Shown one piece after another: positions 1 to 29,047 of a DNA stretch of 64,000 bases. This stretch comes from Pempheris klunzingeri (Eukaryota; Chordata; Actinopteri; Acropomatiformes; Pempheridae), in assembly GCF_042242105.1 (NCBI RefSeq), contig NC_092012.1, positions 17,062,543 through 17,126,542 of the forward strand, in the 5' to 3' direction. Each line of letters starts with the position of its first letter. The first letter of the stretch is position 1. Both the position numbers and the translations under genes were made by a program. Under the pieces are notes generated by a model. It ran no database searches. It worked only from the letters and a program-made list of their open reading frames with translations, and was not told where the DNA came from.

Positions 1-508
1 GAGTTTTGCTGACGGGCAGGTCACCCATGAGGGAGAGACAACATGAATTGTGAGAGCGGTGTTTTGATGGAGAAGGATAATTTATGGATACGCGCGCTGG
101 ATAAGTCGCATCCATAGGACAAGTTGGGGGCGAGGAGACGCACTTTTCTCTCGGATAAAAGCGCCAACTCTCCAGACTGCTGCGGTGCGTTCACTGAACT
201 TCTCCCCCGTAGCCGAGAAGAATTTCTTTCATGGCTGAAATAACAAGTAGCAGCATTTAATTCAACTGCTACTTAATGTGAAAATTTGACTGTCAACGCC
301 TTGATGGGTTCAACAACTGAACAACTGCTCGGACGCGTCGCTTGATTCTTCCCAGCGGGCTTTGGGGCAACGCGTGTGCAGCAGCTGATGCAGAAGCATC
401 CTCCAAACCACAGGGAAAACTGATGAAACAACAGTTTGAGACTGTGTGCTGCAGTAAAATCCAGCAGGTCACCCCGTAACCCAGTCAGCCATCACATAAA
501 AGCCAGAC
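1..508. other. 5' flank of mc1r
   Basis: No coding sequence could be recognised here. The segment directly precedes the mc1r start codon and should contain its 5' untranslated region and perhaps part of the promoter. No convincing TATA box or splice acceptor was identified, so the transcription start is unknown. Confidence 0.5.
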
Positions 509-1477
509 ATGGATATAACCAACAGGTCCCTACACAACCCCTCCATCCTCCACGTGGATCTAAGTGACTTTATGGAGGAGAACGAAACGAACAGCAGCAC
601 CGGAGAGCCAAACTCTTTGGACTGCGTGCAGATCCGCATCCCTCAGGAGCTCTTCCTGGCGCTGGGGCTCATCAGCTTGGTGGAGAACATCCTGGTGATC
701 CTGGCCATCATCAAGAACCGCAACCTGCACTCTCCCATGTACTACTTCATCTGCTGCCTGGCCGTGTCCGACATGCTGGTCAGTGTCAGCAACGTGGTGG
801 AGACCATATTCATGCTTCTCAACGACCACGGCCTGATGGTCGTGCACCCCGGCATGCTGCGCCACCTGGACAACGTCATCGACGTGATGATCTGCAGCTC
901 CGTGGTGTCCTCGCTCTCCTTCCTGTGCACCATCGCCGCGGACCGCTACATCACCATCTTTTACGCGCTGCGCTATCACAGCATCATGACCACGCAGCGC
1001 GCCATCGCCATCATCGTGGTGGTGTGGCTGGCCAGCATCACATCCAGCATCCTCTTCATCGTCTACCACACCGACAACGCCGTCATCGTGTGCCTCGTGA
1101 CCTTCTTCTGCACCACCTTGGTGTTTAACGCCGTGCTCTACCTGCACATGTTCGTCCTGGCGCACGTGCATTCCCGGCGCATCATGGCCTTCCACAAAAG
1201 CAGGCGCCAGTCCACGAGCATGAAGGGAGCGATTACCCTCACCATCCTGCTCGGGGTCTTCATTTTATGCTGGGGCCCCTTCTTCCTCCACCTCATCCTC
1301 ATCCTCACCTGCCCCACCAGCACGTTCTGCAACTGTTTCTTCAGGAATTTTAACCTTTTCCTCATCCTCATCATCTGTAACTCGCTCATCGATCCGCTCA
1401 TCTACGCCTACCGGAGCCAGGAGCTGCGTAAAACCCTGCAGGAGCTGGTTCTGTGTTCGTGGTGCTTCGGCGTGTGA
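509..1477 (+). CDS. mc1r: Melanocortin 1 receptor (class A GPCR), intronless, 322 aa
   Basis: Plasma-membrane receptor for alpha-MSH/ACTH (agonists) and agouti (antagonist). It couples through Gs to cAMP and controls melanin and dispersion in fish melanophores. The single open exon has the usual family length. Visible features: N-glycosylation sequons at N5, N25 and N28; seven hydrophobic segments beginning near residue 48; DRY at 145-147 closing TM3; the very short second extracellular loop typical of melanocortin receptors; and DPLIY at 295-299 in TM7, the melanocortin variant of NPxxY. Acidic ligand/calcium-site residues E98, D121 and D125 (by position human E94, D117, D121) are all present, so no known constitutive or loss mutation is evident there. 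The C-terminal tail is short and carries Cys316 and Cys319, possible palmitoylation sites. The first ATG of the frame was chosen; the frame is GC-rich compared with its flanks. mc1r rather than another melanocortin receptor is supported by the def8 neighbour. Confidence 0.97.
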   Translation: MDITNRSLHNPSILHVDLSDFMEENETNSSTGEPNSLDCVQIRIPQELFLALGLISLVENILVILAIIKNRNLHSPMYYFICCLAVSDMLVSVSNVVETIFMLLNDHGLMVVHPGMLRHLDNVIDVMICSSVVSSLSFLCTIAADRYITIFYALRYHSIMTTQRAIAIIVVVWLASITSSILFIVYHTDNAVIVCLVTFFCTTLVFNAVLYLHMFVLAHVHSRRIMAFHKSRRQSTSMKGAITLTILLGVFILCWGPFFLHLILILTCPTSTFCNCFFRNFNLFLILIICNSLIDPLIYAYRSQELRKTLQELVLCSWCFGV

Positions 1478-1995
1478 CACCGTGCGCATTTAGGAGGGAA
1501 ACCAGAGCACCAGGTGACCAACACCGCCCACCCGTACCTCCTGCACTGTGTCAGAAGCTGAAGTGAGCCGTGACTGATGCGCGAACAAAGACTTTACCTC
1601 TGACAAAGATTTGAGTACGCTACATCTCATGGATTTTAGTTTCCACGCATGTCTGCAGTTTTATTTAATGTTGCGTTGAGCCAATCCGTGCCCAGGTTTC
1701 TGCACTGGGAAACATCTGGACATTGACATTTAATGACTTCCTTAACAAAGAGAGATCCTTCACTTGGGAACTCAGTTAAGTGTGTCAGTAGTTTATTGGA
1801 CCAAATTATATAAATTTACATGCATTTTTTTTTTGGTTTAAAACAAGTACAGATCTCTGTTAATCATTTTTGATGTTCTTGTTTATAAAGTGCTGTTTCC
1901 TGTTAGTCGAAATAATCTGACCTTAATTATGCTTTTAAAAGCTACGGACAAATCTTATTAACAAATTAAGAAAATAAACTGAAACCATGCACTGG
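1478..1995 (+). other. mc1r: mc1r 3' untranslated region, candidate poly(A) site
   Basis: Non-coding sequence after the mc1r stop. An AATAAA hexamer at 1973-1978 is a plausible polyadenylation signal about 500 nt downstream; the exact cleavage site cannot be read from the sequence. Confidence 0.45.
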
Positions 1996-4900
1996 AAATG
2001 TATAAAAAGATTTCTCAGCTGAATTTCTTCCATTATTAAATTTAGACGTAACGACAGTGTTGAGAAGCTTTTTTATTTTTGTGCATATAACCTATTGGAT
2101 ATAGTCAGTGAGACATAATTTCGGCCTGGTGAGCCTGCTCATGAAATGGTTATTTCCCTCTGAAATAACCCAGAACAAAAGCATCTGCAAAGCTGGAACT
2201 TTGTCTTTGGGAGCAAACATTCAAGTCAGTTGAATATTCAATATATTCAAAGCTGTTGTGATGGATGATTTGTGTTCGGGCCCTGGGACGTCCTCTGTCC
2301 TTTCTCCACTGTTTTAAAGTAATTGCCATATCTGCGCATCATCTGAAAGGGAGAAGCATTCATTCTGACGAGAATGAGACTAAAACAGACAACAAATGTT
2401 CTTGTTTAGAGAAGAATTGGCCGGGTAATGTGTTTTAAGCGTGGCACAAGAAGATCAGGAAATAGATTAAAAGCGATAAAAAGCTTGTTAAGCATCTTAA
2501 ATATCCTTGTTTGTAGTCTGTTTGATGGTGCTGCGAGTGAATTACTCCTCCAACTCAAAATAAATGACTGGGTGGTTGAAGAAAAAATGATGGGGGAAAT
2601 CACATGAATGGCCTCGGTTGGTGGACGGCCTGATGCCCAGGGCGCTAGAGGGTTATGAAAGATGTCAAAGTGATTTCTAGAAGTTTATGTGGTTCTTTGA
2701 AGTGTGAAGAAGGGGGCGGTTTCTTATGAGGTTTCTGAGACTGATTTCAGTTATATAGGTCATACATGTCCTGTCGGGAAAATATAGATTTTTTTTTTTT
2801 TTTTACACTGCTTTTAGACCCAATAAAACAAATACATGGAACCGCCAAAAGACAACTCCAAGACAGTTTTCAACAGATCAAGTTGTCCTGAAATGTACCT
2901 TAAGATTGAGCATATGGCTCAAGGTGATCAGGTCTTTTTTATTCTTTGTTCCGCGCCCCACATATCAAGAGGATGTCCCGCATTTTGGTTGGCTCCAGTT
3001 TTGAAACCACTGCGAGAAAAAGACGCTTTTCTAAAAATCTGTCATATTTTTTTTTCCAAAGCTGTGAGGACAGCTGGGAAGGCTGTCATTAACAACCGTA
3101 CCGAAACTGTCAAAGACCCTGAAGCAGAGCAGAGGTGCGCGTTTGGAAGCTTCAGCCTCAGTGCGCTCCTGGCACCTTCTGTGCGCCTTCTGTATCCGCC
3201 GCCAACAGGAAAGCTAAGACCAAAGTGCTGAATGCAGCTTTCTCACGCTGTTTACTTCCTGTCCACGTGCTCGGTCCGAACATCTGCACTATGGATAAAA
3301 GATGCATGTAAAAATTGTCAAAATTCTTGGCTACTGGCTACAGTGTCCCACACGGACATGCTGTTCTTTGTCCCAGATCTGGTTAGTTTGGATCTGCTCG
3401 CTTTACTCTGCAAATCAACAAGTTTGCTGTTTTTGAAAAAAATCATTTCATTCTATTTTATGCAGGCCTGTCTTATGATATCCTATTCTTTATTGATCCT
3501 AAGGATTTATTGTAAATAACACATATTTTAGACAAAATGAAAATCAGTCATCTTGTATTTGAGCCATGAAGTGTAGTTTTTTTTATTTTCCTCCCCATGC
3601 ACTGAGCTGGGGTGTAAGTGCTCTGGCACAGTTGGGGCAAAGATCCCATTGCAGATCCCATTATTAAGCTGTCTTAATAATAATAATTCAACTTCACTGG
3701 TTTGGGGGATGGCTACCATGTGAAATGTGCATGTTAACATTGATGTTCATGTAGACTGCTGTACGCTATAGTACTTGAACAATGCTTGCCAGACTATTTG
3801 CTGCTAAGTAATATATGATTTACAGTCCCTGCTGTTATCATTCAGTTTAGTCCTCAATATTTTTCAGTGTCATTTTTGTACTATTTATAGGCTTAATGAT
3901 ATTTTTGTTTTAATACAATAACTTTATTGTCTGTATTTTTCTCTTTTTGGCGTGGGAGTTGTCACAGAGGATTGTGAATGTCCAGTATGGTTGTCTTGTA
4001 TCTGCTGTATGGATCTTAATAGATAGAGAACATAGGACTAACCTAATTAAAGGTCTCATTAAAGGTAATGAGACTCTGGTACTCAGCACTTCTGTATATC
4101 TCCTAAAGAAAACCTGATGTATTGTAAATGCTGTGGGTATAAGTATAAGAACCGCAGCATGCATCCCATGTTAACTTCCAAATGATAAAAACAGGACTTT
4201 GTTGTACAGTTATTTTATAGACTAGACTATATTGTCCACTATATGTAATCCTTGTTTACATGTGATCTATTTATCTCAAATAAAGAGGTCAAAACAAGAG
4301 CCTGTGGTAAATGAATAATATCATTATCATTGCTGATCACCCCTCCAGTATATTTTTCCTCCTCTTATTTCATAGTATGCAGGTTGTTTTAGTTATTTTG
4401 AGACCAAATATCCAAACCAAAGCTTTCTTTCACGTGCACGCTAACAAGATAACAGTTTACTATTTCTCAAGGAAATGGATGTCTGGTTCTCACAGTTATC
4501 CAATTATAGCTGCTGCTCTTGGTTTTTTATTCAAAACACTCAATTCATTTACAAGAACACCTTTACAAGTAGCTCTGTAATGCTATGCATAAAATCTAAC
4601 ATCATCCATGAGCTTCAACATATTTGCATGCATCATGAAGACATTTTTCTGCTTCATAGATGAAAAAAAAAAAAGTGCAATATAACGTTTGCCCTCGGCA
4701 GACAGAAGGGCCATTGATGAATAACACAACAGAGATGTTTTTCAAATGTTGTGTTTAAACTCATGATCCAGCTCAGTTGCTGTGTTGTAAATACCATCAC
4801 TGAAGGGATGGGGATTTCCAGCATGAATGAATATAAATCCTCATCCTGTTTTAAAGGACAGAAAATTAAAAATCTTAACTGTTTTAAATCCTTCCATAAA

Positions 4901-7900
4901 GTACTGGGTTTATTATAGATGACCCACGTGGGCGTAATTAGAAGAAAATAAATGAATCCGACAGTTTTAGCATTTTTTAGAGAGAAAGAGCGAGAGAGGA
5001 AAAATTGTCATGCAAACTGACATCTCTTTTAAATTCTAGCTAACTTTTTATACGTTTCTGATCTGTCTTCTTTATTCTTGACATTTTATTACTGGTTGTA
5101 ATGGTGCACTTGTTTTATTGCCGTCATTTTATTATATTTTAGACTTTGGCATAGTTTTTTCAGAGGCTGACAATGGGCATTAAAAATAAAACCAAAAATG
5201 AATGAAAAACTGGTGATCTGACCATAAAAATAATTTGTTACCCTGAACAAATAATAATTTCTAGATGGCAGTAGCTGCAAGGTCTGCTCCACAGCTTTGA
5301 ATCCTTTGTTTGAAGGTTTTACATGTCCAACTACTGAGCACTAAGAAGCACAGATTACGTTACTTAATAATGAATAAAGCTTACCTATTATGTTCAGATG
5401 TCAGTGAATGAAAATTAATTTAATTTTGGTCCAAACTTAACTTGCACATGGTTGGAGGGACTCTGGGGTCTGGCACCCCAATATCTCCCCGACATGCAGG
5501 CAAACATTCCTTTTTAGCTGCAGCTTTCAGCAGTCTGGTTTGCAAGTCTTAACTATTATTTTCATTTGAATTATTATCTATTATTATTGAATTATCATTA
5601 CTATTATTATTTTAATTCACATTTTATTGGTCAACTGTTGGTCTCAATTGGTATTTTACTTGATTGAATTTATTCTTACTTTTTAATGGTTCTGTTCATA
5701 TGTCTTTTTTTATTTTTACTGACATTTTTACTGTTGGTCTTATTGTTTTATTATTATATTATTATTCCTACTTCTTAATGGTTTTTACCGACATGTAATA
5801 TTAATATGTCAATTTCAATTGTGTTTATTGTCCACAAAGAGTTTGTGGCTGCAACTTAATTCTCACGGGTTGTGCAGCACATTGTGCTTCCCCCTGAAGG
5901 AAATATGCAATGTAAATAAAGTTTGAATGATAAAATAAATATAACAATATATGAAATACACGAATCTATAAATGTTTAATGACTGAATTTCTGTATTATT
6001 GTAATTTTGAATTAGTTCTCGATGTGATGCATTAATGTTATAAATGCTGAATTTATATTTTCTTTTCACATTTTTTATTTTCATTCAGTTATTGAATATA
6101 GACATGCACTTGGGTTTAATTATAGCTGATTTGTCTAAAGGATGACTGATGTGTGACTGTATTATTTGTGGGGAGCATATTTACAGTTACGGTTAGGGTT
6201 ATGACTTGTTCCCTCAGTTAACCGCACAAAGCGGCTCTGTTAGCATCAAAGAGTCTCCACAACAGGAAACACTCAACACTGAAGCTGAGAAAATTCAGGG
6301 TCATCCATAAGATCAGCTCTTCTTGAGTTGCTTGGCCTCAATGGTACTTTACATTGACTGATCTGATTTTATGGAACTATCTTTTCCATGATGTGTGTGT
6401 CTTATAGTCACCCCGCCCCCATCATTGCTCTCTTTCTTTCTCTCTGCATTATGCTCTAAATATAAGCTCCAACATGAATCCCACATGATCACAGCCTACA
6501 GTAAACTAATGTAAATTCAAGAGATTCAAGATTCTTTATTTGTCACATACACAGTTATACACAGTATAATGTGCAGTGAAATTTTCTTAGTGCCTGTTCC
6601 AGACTGAAACAATATAAAATAGAAATAAATATAAAAGACACACAAAGTGAAACAATAAGAATAGAAACATATATATATGTACACACAAATAAAGATAAAT
6701 AAATAATAAATCAAAGTCTAAAACAAGGTATGTGGGTGTATTTACAGTATGCCAGAATATTGTAAATGACCATGTCAGTATTTTTTTTTTTAATATAAAC
6801 AGCAAATGTGTTGGTGTTCAAAACTTATTTGTGAAAAAACACTAATTGTTGAACACTGTTGTTGGACTCATCTGCTGATGTACCCTGCTGATGAGAGGAT
6901 TTACACAGTAAACTTGATATGCATAGAATCTCAGCACAGCTTCAAAACTTATTCTAATTCATGATATTTTAATTATTTGCTCATATTCCACTGAAAGGCT
7001 GCTTAAATGATTTCATTAGCAAAGCCTGTGGTAAAGGAGAGGTAATGAAGCCATTCAGAACGCAGGTCAGTCTCAGATTGGTGTAGTTCACATCAGCCGG
7101 CTCTGCCCTCGCTGTTCCATAGACATCTAAGTCATAGATCATACATCAGACCATTTATAGATACTTTGCCTGCATAGAGAGTTTAAAATTTTCTGTCTAT
7201 GTCAAATTGTCTCTGCAGTGTGTGTACACTGAAGATACAGCACGGCCATAAACCTAATTCACTATTATAGTCATTTTATGGAATTTCCATGAAACATGGC
7301 CTCATGCTGTATTTGCTGTGTTCATGTATATTGATGTGCTATTCTACAAACTATTTAGGTTGGTGACATCACCAGCCTAATTGATGTGACTAAGTAATTC
7401 TTCTTTAATAGGAATACATTTTGTATCATGTGTTACATTTCTTTGAATATACATTAGTAATAATGTGATCATTTGTCCAGGAATCCTGTTCTCCTGTTTT
7501 CCTTGTAATATGTGACCATCTTTTTATATAGAAGCTAAACAGTGTGGACTTTTCTTCCCTTAGCCATTTCAGACAGACAAAAAGCCACTTACATATCTGC
7601 AAAACTGTGGGCATTTTAGACACAGGTTCATTGTAATTAATGAGAAAATAATTTGATTGAGTCTGTTGAAACGCTGTGCCTTGAAATGTGATAAAAACTG
7701 ATAGTATTACAAACTTTTATCATCAGTGCAATCTCTCATTCTATCAGTAGTTATTATTGGATGTTCTGGGGACAAGCTGTGATTCATTAGAGGAAAGAAA
7801 AGTCCTGTCATGTCACGTAGCCACATCCAAGGTGTTTTTTTTTATCTCAGGAAAGAGACGGAATGGATGGGTTTATTTTTTCAAAGTAAAAGCATCAAAT

Positions 7901-8130
7901 ATTACTTTCATATATGCTAGTGCAGCTTCATGTGATAAATTTAGACAAGGCACGGAATTATTATGTTTTTGTTTAATATTTCAATTAAGCGTAGGTATCT
8001 AACCCTGAATTTATTTATATAAATGGCACAATGTAATGCATGGTAGTCATATGGGATTATATTTTGAAAATACCAACCGGAACCTAGCCTTTAAACAGTG
8101 ATGACTTGATGACGCTTTCTGCCTTGTGAT
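1996..8130. other. mc1r-def8 intergenic spacer
   Basis: AT-rich spacer with no supported gene on either strand. Short ORFs in it (for example 2836-3231) lack protein-like composition, splice partners or any family I recognise. Human TUBB3 lies in this position between MC1R and DEF8, but no beta-tubulin coding sequence is present here. A retroelement tail occupies about 6513-6720. Confidence 0.6.
6513..6720 (-). mobile_element. Retroelement 3' tail (LINE- or SINE-type), minus orientation
   Basis: Read on the minus strand, the segment has the well-known teleost retroelement tail: a stretch beginning near 6600 resembling TTTCACTGCACATTATAC, then a TGACAAATAAAG-like hexamer region and a terminal duplication of a GAATCTTGAATC-type motif near 6515-6535. 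The part toward 6720 is A/T-rich low-complexity sequence, as in these 3' untranslated regions. No reverse transcriptase reading frame is attached, so it is 5' truncated. The exact family is uncertain. Confidence 0.6.
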
Positions 8131-8480
8131 GTTGCAGATGACAGAGACAAAACAACACGGGCGCAACTCTTCATTTTAACTACAAGCGTCCACCCAAACA
8201 TAGATTACACGGCTGCCAATTCTTTGATGACAAATAAGCTCAACAACGGGGTAAGCTTCCGAGCAGAGCGAGCCGTTAAATTAGCTTTCATTAGCACCAA
8301 AACAGATGATTGGTTTGTTTTGAAAGCTAGCTTGCTAACGTCAACTAGCTAGGTTAACATTAGCCGGTTGTTGACATCTGTGTATTGATGCTGATGCGAC
8401 CTTTCAAATGTTTGGTCGCATAGCTGTCAGTAAATATATTCAACCTCGTGTATGTTTAGCCGTAATGCTCGAAGCATAAT
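8131..8480 (+). promoter_or_regulatory. def8: Probable def8 promoter and non-coding first exon
   Basis: A candidate 5' untranslated exon ends at 8250, where a consensus GTAAGC donor begins at 8251. The surrounding few hundred bases are richer in CpG than the neighbouring spacer. It would splice to the acceptor at 9212-9213 directly in front of the def8 start codon. This is inference from position and donor quality; the transcription start is not defined. Confidence 0.4.
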
Positions 8481-9166
8481 CAAGGTTACCGCTTTGTGGA
8501 GGAGGACTGTCAGCAGCAGTGCTGATTGGTTGTAAATGCTGAGGTGAGGTTTAAGCTGTGCATACTACAGTTCCCAGACCCTGTCATGTTGCTCCATGTG
8601 TGGCAGCAGTTTGATAGATTTACATTTCTGCTTTCAGGATCGTTACGTAGAAGTGACTTCCTGCTAACCAGCAGCCTTTGCAGCCTGCTCAGTGGCAGTG
8701 TTGTCATTGTCCGTCCGAATAGAGCACATTGACTGATTTAATAATTTATGTAATAATACTACCCAATGTCTTTTGTTGAAGCTTATGTTGAGGTTTCCTA
8801 TTATAATTTGCTTACTTCAGAATTATTGCAGACCACTTGCCATTGACAAGAAACCTCCATTAATTGTGTTTATAAAAATCAGTCCAGTATTTTAGTCATG
8901 CTGTTCATGTTTTTAAGAGCTGCAAACACCTTTCTAAACTTCTTGACATGACAATGCATTATTCATAATCTTATTATTTATAATCGAAGGGAATGCTACA
9001 ATTGTATTATGTCTTCTGTGACTTGGTCTGAGAAAACAGCCCTGATGGTTTGGGAACTGAGCAGGAACACAAGGAACAATAAGCAATAAACATTATTTAC
9101 TAGGCTTCTATTAAAAGATGTCCATGGTCCTCATTCCTGCCAAAAACACAGAAGAGGAGTTAATTA

Positions 9167-9187
9167 GTGTGTGTGTGTGTGTGTGTG
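9167..9187 (+). repeat. (GT)n microsatellite upstream of def8 coding exon 1
   Basis: Uninterrupted GT dinucleotide run of about ten units, ending 26 nt before the exon that starts at 9214. Confidence 0.9.
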
Positions 9188-9227
9188 ACTGCAGTGTGTT
9201 TTGTCTTCCTTAGATGTAGCCAATGAA

Positions 9228-19211
<9,984 letters not shown>

Positions 19212-20760
19212 CTGTGGACAGCACCACCTCATGTTACTGGATGTTGCACTTTTCCTCATGTCGTGCTCTACTCGATCAACAAGGTCCGATAGAAGACTAG
19301 CTTTCCGTCTTTGTCTTTGGTTTGTTTTGTGCGTTTGTTTTTACTGTAGTGTCTTTATCCTCCTGTGCACTACGTAATGAAGCAGGGCACTTAGAAACCC
19401 ATCTGGAAATGAATATATATATATTTTTATCAAACTTTTTAATTCATACTGAAATTGGATGTACTGAACACTGTGTATGTGTGTCTGCGTGAGTGATTGT
19501 CATTAGTGTGTGTGTGTGTCTGCTTGTATAAATGTACAAAATAAATGCCCTATAGAGAGAAGCCACCTCATCAGGGGGTGATTATGCATGCAGGAGTTAT
19601 ATATTAACTGTCGCAAGCCTCTGCTGCATTAACCCATACTGCCAACTTTCCTGAATGCTTAACTTTATGGTTTCCATATACAAATTAGGATTTTGAATTT
19701 TAAGTATTGTAACCACAACTTACAAAGATAAATATCAAAATTATATAAACCAGAGGTTTGCCTTTCAGCTTTCAACTGTATTAAAATCCAGTAAACATGT
19801 TCGAAAGCTAAATGACTTTATTGGGTCATATAACTTAGTATAATGTGCATAGTTTAATTAGTTTACAATAATGTATTAATTAAGCCAGTTTGACTGATTA
19901 TGTGATCATAACATCACTGTAACTCTTTTCCCCCTTTATACACATTTTCCATAATCAGTTCCAACCCTGGTTATCTCACAAGCACTGTCCCTACAGCAGT
20001 CCATACACGTGCTCCACTTGTGCTAAAAGCCCATTTTCTTTTCAATACAATAATCTGCATTCCATTTTCAATTTACTTTGAAGTATAAGCCTGCTTTGAA
20101 TCTGTTAATTGTCAATTAGCCACCTTGGATACTGGAAAAAATTATAAGGCTTGCAATTGCTTGACAAGAAAGGTTGTGTGTATATATATATATAGAATCA
20201 TCAAAACCATAATTTGAAAGATAAATACATATATTGGCAGCAGATATATAATCAAAGCATGAAGTGCTTGTACATTTTCCTGTAAGGAGAATTGTTTAAT
20301 TGAAAACGAAAAGGAATATGAAGTTAAATGTGCTTTCCTTTTTTTTAAAAACTGTGAAATCGTTGTGGGCAGTTTGATCTGTGTTTAATCTGGTTCAGTT
20401 CAGTGCGGTGTGTAGCAAATAGATGTGAATACTCATCAACATTGTGTGCCTAAGATTGTCAGGTTACATAAAGCTGTTATTCAAATGTCTTAACACACTT
20501 ACCATCATGTTAATGGTTTCAGTCTTAAAATACCTACAGCACACAAAGATGTTAAGTGACACCTTTGGTAATGTGTAAATGTTCATCTAAAGTATTTGTT
20601 TTAAAATAAGGACATTTGGCTGTGTTATCTTTCAGCATGATGTACTGGGTTTTTTTTTGTTTTGTTTTTTCAAACTAATGGACAGACGAGGTGCCTGTAT
20701 ATGCCATGCTCTGTTTTAAAACATGTGGAGTAGTGCATGAATAAAGTAATGAACTGCATT
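19212..20760 (+). other. def8: def8 3' untranslated region with two candidate poly(A) signals
   Basis: Non-coding sequence after the def8 stop. AATAAA hexamers at 19540-19545 and 20740-20745 suggest a short and a long 3' end. No other gene is visible. Confidence 0.45.
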
Positions 20761-20808
20761 AAAGCTGCAGCGTTGTGTTCAAATGAAGTTCAACTTTCAT
20801 CTGCCTTA

Positions 20809-21025
20809 ACTATCCATCCATTAGCCACACCGTTTATCCTTAAGGGTCAGCGCTGATACTGGCTGAGAGGCACGGGACCCTGTCACAGGGCTGACACATA
20901 TTCAGTCACACTCACCAATTAACCTGACCTACATGTGTTTGGACTGTGGGAGGAAGTCAGAGTACCTGGAGAGAACACACACAAGCATGGGGAGAACAAG
21001 CAAACCCCAAACAGTGAGGCCCTGA
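20809..21025 (+). repeat. Teleost interspersed repeat (CATCCATCCATTAG...GTGGGAGGAAG family)
   Basis: Starts with an ATCCATCCATTAGCCAC-like head, contains the CACCAATTAACCTGACCTA and TTTGGACTGTGGGAGGAAG motifs and ends with a GGGGAGAACAAGCAAAC motif. This order of motifs marks a very abundant dispersed repeat of teleost genomes. The copy is internally deleted. A fragment of the same family in the opposite orientation lies at about 54605-54735. Confidence 0.7.
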
Positions 21026-21592
21026 TTAATTAATCCACAATTTCTGTCATTCTCACTGAATATTTGACTAATAATGGAGACAAATATTTACTTCTGAGAT
21101 AGACGTTTATATATGTTTTCTTCCCCCCGCTGGTTATATAGGCTGGCCAAATAGAGGGTTATGTCAACACCACTCTTTGGCTACACATGGGAAAGCAAAT
21201 GCATGTGTGTGAGAAGTGGTCAAGGACTTGGATCACCACCAGTCATTATGCAACACTGAGGAACAGCATGTCCCATGTTACACCCAAACATTAAACCAAA
21301 ATATAATAAGTCCAGAACTTGTGTAATGTTACAATTCAAAATACAAAATATATGGGTGAGAAGGAGTAGGATTTATCATAAACGGGACTTCAGACTTCAG
21401 ACACACAGAGTGAACCCAGTGACTTCTGAGACATCCCACATGTGAAACCTCACGCTCTTTATTTTGTAACCCAATTCTCGCGAGATGAGGGGTTTGGTTT
21501 GTTGGCGTCCGGTTTAGGCTTCGGTAAGTGTTGGTGGCTCGTCCCTCTCAGTCCGTTGCAGCCGAGAGAGGGAGAACTGAGGAGCTGACACG
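21026..21592. other. afg3l1: Spacer and probable afg3l1 promoter
   Basis: No coding sequence before 21593. The last 120 bases are GC-richer with several CpGs, including a TCTCGCGAGA palindrome at 21476-21485. That is a known TATA-less housekeeping promoter motif (ZBTB33/Kaiso- and GTF2IRD1-associated element), about 110 nt upstream of the start codon. It suggests constitutive expression, in keeping with a mitochondrial housekeeping gene. Confidence 0.55.

Positions 21593-29047
<7,455 letters not shown>

Noticed and set aside
560-1195. 211-codon minus-strand ORF across mc1r
   Set aside because: It is the antisense shadow of a GC-rich receptor exon; the His/Asp/Val-rich product has no family features, and the plus strand encodes a complete mc1r.
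2836-3231. 131-codon plus-strand ORF in the mc1r-def8 spacer
   Set aside because: Composition is not protein-like, it has no recognised domain and it lies in AT-rich spacer with homopolymer runs; it could be a chance ORF or an unrecognised repeat.
5815-5935. Possible second retroelement tail ending in AATAAAGTTTGAATGA
   Set aside because: The end resembles a retroelement tail, but no body or diagnostic motif could be recognised, so it was not listed as a feature.
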